A stretch of 56,907 nucleotides of DNA. It comes from MB1-2 sp046566065 (GTDB lineage Bacteria > Actinomycetota > CADDZG01 > WHSQ01). The position numbers were made by a program, and so were the translations under genes. Location: NCBI GenBank assembly GCA_046566065.1, contig JBKHXK010000016.1:1-56907 (forward strand). Direction: 5' to 3'. This document shows, in pieces, positions 51,403 through 56,907 of this stretch (its first letter is position 1; every line of letters begins with the position of its first letter). The notes beneath the pieces were generated by a model. The model saw only the letters and a program-made list of their open reading frames with translations, did not search any database and had not been told where the DNA came from.

Positions 51403-51774
51403 ATGGCCCGGGTTCTCATAGTGGACGATGATCGAGATGCCGTACCCCTTTTCCGCCGCTGGCTAGAACGACTCGGACACCAGGTCTGCGCCTCCTCTAC
51501 GGGCGAGGGCGCCTTGAGAGCTCTTGCCGATTCCCCCTTCGACCTCGTGCTTCTCGACGTCTTCCTCCCTGGGATCAGCGGCTACGAGGTCGCCAAGAGG
51601 ATGGCCGAGGACGAACGACTGCGCACGATCCCCGTGGTCATGATCTCGATCGCCGAGAGGGAAGACCTACCGGAGTCTCCCAATGTAAGAGAGTGGCTGC
51701 TGAAGCCGTTCAGGGCCAGCGATTTGAGGGCCACCGTTGCACGCCACGCAGGAGAAGCCGGCGGTAGTGAGTAG
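51403..51774 (+). CDS. Stand-alone response regulator receiver (CheY-like) 2
   Basis: A 123-residue receiver domain. Acidic residues Asp8-10 (LIVDDDRD), phospho-acceptor Asp52 (LVLLDVFLPGISG) and Lys in WLLKPFR are present; the switch position is Ser (VMISIAE). No output domain. It overlaps the next gene by eight bases. Two receivers in a row suggest a phosphorelay or two alternative inputs to one target. Confidence 0.9.
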   Translation: MARVLIVDDDRDAVPLFRRWLERLGHQVCASSTGEGALRALADSPFDLVLLDVFLPGISGYEVAKRMAEDERLRTIPVVMISIAEREDLPESPNVREWLLKPFRASDLRATVARHAGEAGGSE

Positions 51775-52900
51775 GCCAAGGGCGCTGCGCGCGAAGCGGA
51801 CAGATCCGTCCGAGCCGCGCAGTTATCGCCTCGCTAACTCCGTCCGACTCCCCTGGGCCATCGGGCTCGCGGCCTTCCTATTGCTTGCTCTCGCGGGCGG
51901 CATCCTGTCGGGAAGGGCCTCGCAAGAGAAGTTCGAGGTCCCCGCCGTCCTGCTCGACTACCAGCAGGGCATCGCGAACGATGCCGCTCAGTCCGTTCGC
52001 AGGGGGGTCAATGAAGGCGTCGATGACCTAACCGAGATCGCAGTGGTTCTCGAGACCTCCCCCGGAACCACCCCGGTCGCGCTGCAGGACGCGCTGGCTT
52101 CGGTGGGCGAGCTGCACGGTCGATACACCTCCCTGTTCGTCGTCGATGACGACGGACAGGTGGTCGCCAAGGTGGGCGCGGAGCCGGACCTCTCGGTGTT
52201 GGTACCGGACCCTCCGTACCGGGACCCCGGGATGTCCGACGCCGTGCTTGACGGATCCGGCGAGGGCCTCTTGATCCCTCAGTTCAGCCCTCTCGAGGTG
52301 TCCGGCGAGAGGTGGACGATCGTGGGCTTTTACGATCCCGAGTTCCTGAGATTCCCGCTCGAGGGGGCCCTTCCCGGCGAAGCGTGGGTGGTCAACAGAG
52401 AGGGCCGCATCGTGGGAGGGGTAGCCACGGCACCCCCGCTGGGGACCTTGCCACGTTCGGCCCTGCGAGAGGCCGCCTCCAAGGCTGCGGCCGGAAACAG
52501 TGGGGTGTTCAGCGCGGGGGGAAGTCTGCACTCCCAGGAACTCGTCTCCTACGCGCCGATCGCAGGCATCGGGCCCTCCGGCCAGTTGGGTTGGGGCGTG
52601 GTGACCACCCGGTCGGCCCAGACTTTCTCACTCCCGGCGACGAACGCCGAACGCCAAGGGATGCTTCTTTCGATCGTCACGGCGATCCTCGCGCTGATCG
52701 TTTTCGCCTGGCTCTACATCGTGATCCTGCGGCCGATATTCCTGCTCCAGAAAGAGGCAGAGCGATTGGCTTTCGGCGACCTCTCGAAGACGGTCGAGGT
52801 CGTCCGGTATGACGAGATCGGCCTCGTTGCTCGCGCCCTGGAACGCATCAGGATCCTGCTGATCAAGAAGCGCGTTCAGAAGCCCACCGAGAAGAAGTAG
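51767..52900 (+). CDS. Membrane sensor with Cache-like extracytoplasmic and HAMP domains, no output domain
   Basis: A 377-residue protein. Transmembrane helix near 30-50 (LPWAIGLAAFLLLALAGGIL), an extracytoplasmic region of about 250 residues with Cache-like strands (YTSLFVVDDDGQVVAKVG, GEAWVVNREGRIVGGVA), a second helix near 300-325 and a HAMP domain (RPIFLLQKEAERLAFGDLSKTVEV, YDEIGLVARALERIR). It ends right after HAMP, so no kinase, cyclase or methyl-accepting part exists. The GTG at 51767 overlaps the previous gene; an upstream TTG at 51737 is less likely. It may signal by direct contact with neighbours. Confidence 0.85.
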   Translation: MSRPRALRAKRTDPSEPRSYRLANSVRLPWAIGLAAFLLLALAGGILSGRASQEKFEVPAVLLDYQQGIANDAAQSVRRGVNEGVDDLTEIAVVLETSPGTTPVALQDALASVGELHGRYTSLFVVDDDGQVVAKVGAEPDLSVLVPDPPYRDPGMSDAVLDGSGEGLLIPQFSPLEVSGERWTIVGFYDPEFLRFPLEGALPGEAWVVNREGRIVGGVATAPPLGTLPRSALREAASKAAAGNSGVFSAGGSLHSQELVSYAPIAGIGPSGQLGWGVVTTRSAQTFSLPATNAERQGMLLSIVTAILALIVFAWLYIVILRPIFLLQKEAERLAFGDLSKTVEVVRYDEIGLVARALERIRILLIKKRVQKPTEKK

Positions 52901-52902
52901 CG

Positions 52903-54084
52903 ATGCTGTTCCTGTACGCGATCTTCACGGCCAGCTTGCTTGCGATGTTCGCTGCCGGCGTGGTCGAACAGCGGCGGCACTTCAAGAACCTCAACAGCAT
53001 CCCGGTGCGGGTCATGGTCAACGGCATCCGCGGCAAGAGCTCGATCACCCGCTTGTGCGCCGGCGCTCTGCGCGGAGGGGGCATGAAAGTGGTCGGCAAG
53101 ACGACCGGGACGGCTGCCAGGTTCATCTACCCCAACGGTGACGAGGTGCCCATCTACCGCAAGTTCAACATCGCCAACGTGGTCGAACAGATCGGCATCG
53201 TTCGGATGGCCGCGGCCGAGGATCCCGATGCGTTCGTCATCGAGTGCATGGCCGTGGAACCCATCCTCCAAGAGGTGAATCAGACGAAGTTGATCAGGTC
53301 GAACATAGGCGTCCTCTGCAATGTGAGAGAAGACCATCTCGCCGAGATGGGACCGAGCCTGGAGAATGTGGCCAGATCCCTCTCACGGACGATGCCCCAC
53401 AACGGCGTGTGCATCACGGCAGAGGATCGATGGTTCTGGGTCCTCGAGCAGGAGGCGAAAGAGCGGAACTGCCGCCTCGTATATGCCGACCCGGACTCGG
53501 TAAGCGACGACGAGCTCGATGGGTTCGAGTTCTTCACGTTCAAAGAGAACGTGGCCCTCGCCCTTGCCGTCGCTAAAGAGGTAGGGATCTCGCGCGGCGA
53601 TGCGTTGAGAGGTATGTACGAAGCTGCTCCAGACCCCGGCGTCCTTACCGTCGAGAGATACGACGTGGGCGACAAGATCCTGCGCTTCGCCAATGTCTTC
53701 GCTGCCAACGACCCGAACTCGACCCTGATGAACTTCCAACGGCTACTTGATGCTGAAGCCATCCGGCCGCCGATCTTCACACTGATCAATTGCCGACCGG
53801 ATCGTGTCGAGCGCAACGGCCAGATGGGTGTCATAGTCCCGCAACTGCTGACCGAGAAGCTTTTCGTGATCGGCGAGCCGGCACGCTCGGCCATCGCCGC
53901 AGTGCCCTCGGGTTGGACGGGGAAGGTCCTCGATCTGGGAAGCAACGACCGAGATGTCGACGAGATCTTCCGAACGATCATCTCCGAGGTGGATGGCGAA
54001 GCTTCCCTCGTTGCGATCGGAAACATCCATGGCCAGGGCGAGCTGCTGCTCGAGCACATGGAAACCCTGGGAGAACTTCGATGA
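52903..54084 (+). CDS. pgsB: Poly-gamma-glutamate synthase subunit PgsB/CapB-type amide ligase
   Basis: A 393-residue Mur-ligase-like enzyme. One N-terminal transmembrane helix (LFLYAIFTASLLAMFAAGVV), the ATP loop GIRGKSSITR at about 41-50, GKTTGTAARFIYPNG near 65-79, IECMAVEP near 113 and NVREDHLAEMG at 140-150 are PgsB/CapB motifs. PgsB with PgsC joins glutamate through gamma-amide bonds at the membrane. The product here is inferred, not shown. It begins two bases after the sensor gene and overlaps pgsC as ATGA. Confidence 0.92.
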   Translation: MLFLYAIFTASLLAMFAAGVVEQRRHFKNLNSIPVRVMVNGIRGKSSITRLCAGALRGGGMKVVGKTTGTAARFIYPNGDEVPIYRKFNIANVVEQIGIVRMAAAEDPDAFVIECMAVEPILQEVNQTKLIRSNIGVLCNVREDHLAEMGPSLENVARSLSRTMPHNGVCITAEDRWFWVLEQEAKERNCRLVYADPDSVSDDELDGFEFFTFKENVALALAVAKEVGISRGDALRGMYEAAPDPGVLTVERYDVGDKILRFANVFAANDPNSTLMNFQRLLDAEAIRPPIFTLINCRPDRVERNGQMGVIVPQLLTEKLFVIGEPARSAIAAVPSGWTGKVLDLGSNDRDVDEIFRTIISEVDGEASLVAIGNIHGQGELLLEHMETLGELR

Positions 54085-56057
54085 ACGCTGGGTTCTCCGC
54101 CGAGATCGCGGTGCTTGGCCTGTCGATCGGGCTGCTGTTATCGCTCGTGTGCTATCTGGTCAGCAATCTATCGCCCGGGGGCATGATCACACCCGGTTGG
54201 CTGGCGCTGGTGGTCGTCGAGGAGCCCCGACGACTGGCTCTGCTGGCGCTCGTCGTGGTCGGCACGATCTTCGTCATGCTCGGCGTTCGGCGCGTCGTGA
54301 TCCTGTATGGGAAGCGCTTGTTCGCCACGGTGGTGATGGTTGCCGTCTTCCTCCAGATGACGGCCTTCTTCGTCCTGATCGATCTCTTCCCGTCGACCCT
54401 CGAGACGACGACGCTGGGCTTCATCGTGCCAGGGCTGATCGCGTACCAGCTGATGCGACAGCCCGTGGTCGCCACTCTGGGCGCGATCGCTGCGGTAACC
54501 GCGCTGAGCTACGGCGTCATGTTGGCCGGGGTCGTCTTCAATCTCGTCCCCGGACTGGTCGCGCCGACGTTCGCCTCCGGGAATATCGAGCTCACCCCTA
54601 TGCGGGTGGGGTTCGTCCTGGTCGCCACGTTGGTGGGGTTCATCGGGGTAGGCATCCAGATGCGCCGCATTCGCAGACCGACGATGGCACCGGTCGCAGG
54701 CCGAGCGCCACGGTCCGCGTCGGCAACCCGGGAGCCGGCAACAGTGCCGTTCACTTCACCGGCATCGGCCTCCGAGCCGCCGGCCGGCAACACGCCCAAG
54801 GCTCCGGCGGATCCGCTGCCACCCGTAGCGAGCGAGGCCCTCGATCCTCAGAGCAAGCGCCGTCTGCGCGTCACGCTCGCCGTGGCACTGGTCGCCGTGT
54901 TGTTGTTCGGAGCGGGAGTGGTAGTGGGGCGTGCGGCAACTGCGGAAGACGATCCGGGTCCCGCAGCAGAGCGCGACGCTCTGATCGATCCCGGCCCCCG
55001 GGGAGCGGGAGCGGAGCCGGACGACGAGGGCCGCGCAGAACCTCGTGCGGACGTCGGCAAGCTCGAGATCGGCCGGTATCCCAAGCGGTGCCTCAGGGAG
55101 ACGGGTACGCCTAGGGATGGCCTGGCGGTCTCCACCACCGCCGGCGTGGCGATCGTGGATCCGAGGACAGGCAAGATCATTCGCACGGGCCTGCGAGGTG
55201 AACCTCTATGGTCACCTTCGGGACGCTGGCTGGGAGTTGGGAGGGGCCGGGTCGTGCGACGAGAAGGGGGCCAACCGAGGGATCTTTTCTCCGAACCCGT
55301 ATCGCGTTGGACGTGGGCACCCCGCGCCGACTGCGCGGTCGGAGCCTCGGGAGGATCGATCATCGTCGCGCTGCCTGGAGGCGACAGCCGTGTGTTGTTC
55401 CATCAACCACCCGGAACGCTGGTCTTCTCGCCGGACGGCGACGCCGTGGCGGTCCTCACTCGCGACGAGAAGCCGCGGCTGTTCCTGGCGGATCTCCGGC
55501 GCGGCACCTTGCGAACGGTCGGAAGCTTCTCCGCGACTAGCGAGCTTCTGGGCTGGAGCGCAGATGGTGCGTTGGTGACCGATCGCGGTCGCCTGATGCA
55601 CGTCCGGGCCCGAAACGTAACGAGGCTCGGCAAGCTCCGCCAGGGCCGACTTCTCGAGTGCGGAGGACGGACTCTGATCGTCGGACGCGAACGGCGGAAG
55701 GTGTCGTCGCTTGCCCGGGGCCGGCTAACCGAACTGTCACGCGGCTACCGAGGCGTCACTTGTTCTCCGGATGGCCGGTACCTGGCGGGCGTGTCGTCCT
55801 CCGGTGGCCTCACGGTGTTGGACGCGGCCGACGGGTTCCGCTCGCGGCTCGACGTCGACGTTACGAAGGCAGCGGCGCTGGACTGGGGATCGCAAGGGCT
55901 CTCGATAGCCACCCGTAGCGGCAGAACCCTGACCATCGCCCTGATAAGGCCCGGCGGATCGACGACCCAGACGCTGGGCAGCTTCCGCGTCGGCGCGAAG
56001 GCACGCCTCGAGCGGCTCGTTGATCGAGTGGGCGACGGTCAGGTGGCCTCGCTATGA
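54081..56057 (+). CDS. pgsC: PgsC/CapC-type membrane protein fused to a membrane-anchored beta-propeller
   Basis: A 658-residue fusion. Residues 1-196 are PgsC/CapC: multi-pass, with YLVSNLSPGGMITPGWLALV, TTLGFIVPGLIAYQLMRQP and GVVFNLVPGL. Usual PgsC proteins are about 150 residues. A Pro/Ala/Ser-rich linker (197-260) leads to an extra transmembrane helix (262-286) and an extracytoplasmic domain of about 370 residues, after an acidic linker, with repeated TolB/WD40-like turns: SPSGRWLGVG, SPDGDAVAVLT, SADGALVTD, SPDGRYLAGVS. I read it as a beta-propeller. The frame is continuous, with no sign of two joined genes. ATG overlaps the pgsB stop. Confidence 0.85.
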   Translation: MNAGFSAEIAVLGLSIGLLLSLVCYLVSNLSPGGMITPGWLALVVVEEPRRLALLALVVVGTIFVMLGVRRVVILYGKRLFATVVMVAVFLQMTAFFVLIDLFPSTLETTTLGFIVPGLIAYQLMRQPVVATLGAIAAVTALSYGVMLAGVVFNLVPGLVAPTFASGNIELTPMRVGFVLVATLVGFIGVGIQMRRIRRPTMAPVAGRAPRSASATREPATVPFTSPASASEPPAGNTPKAPADPLPPVASEALDPQSKRRLRVTLAVALVAVLLFGAGVVVGRAATAEDDPGPAAERDALIDPGPRGAGAEPDDEGRAEPRADVGKLEIGRYPKRCLRETGTPRDGLAVSTTAGVAIVDPRTGKIIRTGLRGEPLWSPSGRWLGVGRGRVVRREGGQPRDLFSEPVSRWTWAPRADCAVGASGGSIIVALPGGDSRVLFHQPPGTLVFSPDGDAVAVLTRDEKPRLFLADLRRGTLRTVGSFSATSELLGWSADGALVTDRGRLMHVRARNVTRLGKLRQGRLLECGGRTLIVGRERRKVSSLARGRLTELSRGYRGVTCSPDGRYLAGVSSSGGLTVLDAADGFRSRLDVDVTKAAALDWGSQGLSIATRSGRTLTIALIRPGGSTTQTLGSFRVGAKARLERLVDRVGDGQVASL

Positions 56058-56907
56058 GCGGGCGCATCCCACCAGACGAGGAGCAGAGGCTACAGGCCCT
56101 CCGGGCGTACGGGATCCTCGACACATCCCCCGAGACCGCCTTCGACGACATCACCTTGCTGGCTTCCTATATCACCGGCACGCCGATCTCGCTCATCTCA
56201 CTCGTGGACGAGTCCCGCCAATGGTTCAAATCAAAGGTCGGCTGGTCCGTCGATCAGACACCCCGAGAAGACGCCTTCTGTTCCCACGCGATCATGAGCA
56301 GGGACGTCATGCAGGTCGCCGACGCACAGCAGGATGAACGTTTCGCGGACAATCCGCTCGTCACTGGTGAGCCGAACATCCGCTTCTATGCAGGAGCGCC
56401 GCTGGTCACTCCCGACGGGCAGGCGCTCGGGACACTGTGCGTGATCGACCGCGAGCCTCGGCGGTTGGACAAGGCACAAGAGGAGGCGCTTCGCGCCCTC
56501 AGTCGTCAGGTGGTCGCCCAGCTAGAGCTGAGGCGTGCCATCCGCGGGGTGGCCCAACTTCGCAGAGAGTTCGAGATGATCCTGAACTCGGCTGCCGAGG
56601 GCATCTACGGACTGGACCGCCATGGGCGGGTGACCTTCATCAACATCGCGGGCGCTCGCATGTGTGGCTACGAGCCGCACGAACTGATGCGACAACGGCA
56701 ACACAACCACATCCATCACTCGCGTGCCGACGGCAGCCCCTACCCGTGGCAGGAATGCCCCAACCACCACACATTGACGTCGGGGCACGCGGTGGAGGTA
56801 ACCGGCGAGGTGTTCTGGCGTCGCGACGGCACCTCGTTCCCCGTGGAGTATTCGAGCACTCCGATCATCAACGACGGAACCATCACGGGTGCAGTCGTGA
56901 TCTTCCG
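56054..56907 (+). CDS. GAF-PAS signalling protein (partial, C-terminus outside window)
   Basis: Starts ATG 56054, overlapping the pgsC stop as ATGA. Residues 1 to about 165 form a GAF domain of the type that opens many sensor kinases and diguanylate cyclases (EEQRLQALRAYGILDTSPE, AFCSHAIM, FYAGAPLVTPDGQALGTLCVID). A PAS domain follows from about 175 (ILNSAAEGIYGLDRHGRVTFIN, CGYEPHEL, HHSRADGSPYP). The output domain is outside the window; a histidine kinase or GGDEF domain is likely. It could phosphorylate the two receivers at the front of the operon. Confidence 0.88.
   Translation, partial: MSGRIPPDEEQRLQALRAYGILDTSPETAFDDITLLASYITGTPISLISLVDESRQWFKSKVGWSVDQTPREDAFCSHAIMSRDVMQVADAQQDERFADNPLVTGEPNIRFYAGAPLVTPDGQALGTLCVIDREPRRLDKAQEEALRALSRQVVAQLELRRAIRGVAQLRREFEMILNSAAEGIYGLDRHGRVTFINIAGARMCGYEPHELMRQRQHNHIHHSRADGSPYPWQECPNHHTLTSGHAVEVTGEVFWRRDGTSFPVEYSSTPIINDGTITGAVVIF

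Overview
The window is a 56.9 kb, high-GC, densely coding piece of a bacterial chromosome. The gene set points to an actinomycete-type bacterium (Actinomycetota), probably a poorly characterised lineage. The evidence is a division and cell-wall (dcw) cluster with SepF, DivIVA and YggT but no FtsA, a eukaryote-like IleRS, DnaE2 and a stand-alone LigD-type polymerase domain, a DUF3040 protein, an F420-type luciferase-like oxidoreductase, many GTG/TTG starts and several probably leaderless promoters. No rRNA, tRNA, CRISPR array, phage or insertion sequence was seen. The genes at both edges are cut by the window.

Layout. 1-4992: two tandem paralogous membrane proteins (minus) divergent from a SARP/BTAD-AAA-TPR regulator. 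4985-14166: dnaE1, rluD, lspA and a DksA/TraR-like protein with a histone-like tail (minus), divergent from ileS. 14163-32340: a long minus-strand division and peptidoglycan block, written here from promoter to end: mraZ, a 48-aa membrane ORF, rsmH, ftsL, ftsI, murE, mraY, murD, ftsW, murG, murC, murB, ftsQ, ftsZ, pgeF, yggS, sepF, yggT, divIVA and a small membrane protein. Nearly every junction from rsmH to ftsQ overlaps by 1-14 bases. murF is absent. A promoter plus 10-bp-spaced MraZ-box-like repeats precede mraZ. 32341-33141 is non-coding and carries a nested palindrome and three 83-84 bp tandem repeats.

33142-40945: an HNH nuclease gene whose -10 element sits in the centre of a perfect palindrome, an RlpA-like secreted protein, a MoxR-DUF58-transglutaminase operon, a MerR-like regulator and a DUF3040 protein. 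41004-47830 is a DNA-damage-tolerance island: dinB, a LigD-type polymerase domain, and an operon DUF6504-thioesterase-dnaE2 under a promoter with a perfect Gram-positive LexA box. 47924-50911 holds a cytochrome c lipoprotein, threonine synthase, a SnoaL-like protein and an LLM oxidoreductase.

51024-56907 (plus) is the most unusual region. Six tightly packed genes encode two stand-alone receiver proteins, a membrane sensor with Cache-like and HAMP parts but no output domain, a PgsB/CapB-type amide ligase, a PgsC/CapC membrane protein fused to a second membrane anchor and an extracytoplasmic beta-propeller, and a GAF-PAS sensor that runs off the window. I read this as a signal-linked poly-gamma-glutamate-type polymer system with a new PgsC architecture. 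Product and regulation are inference.
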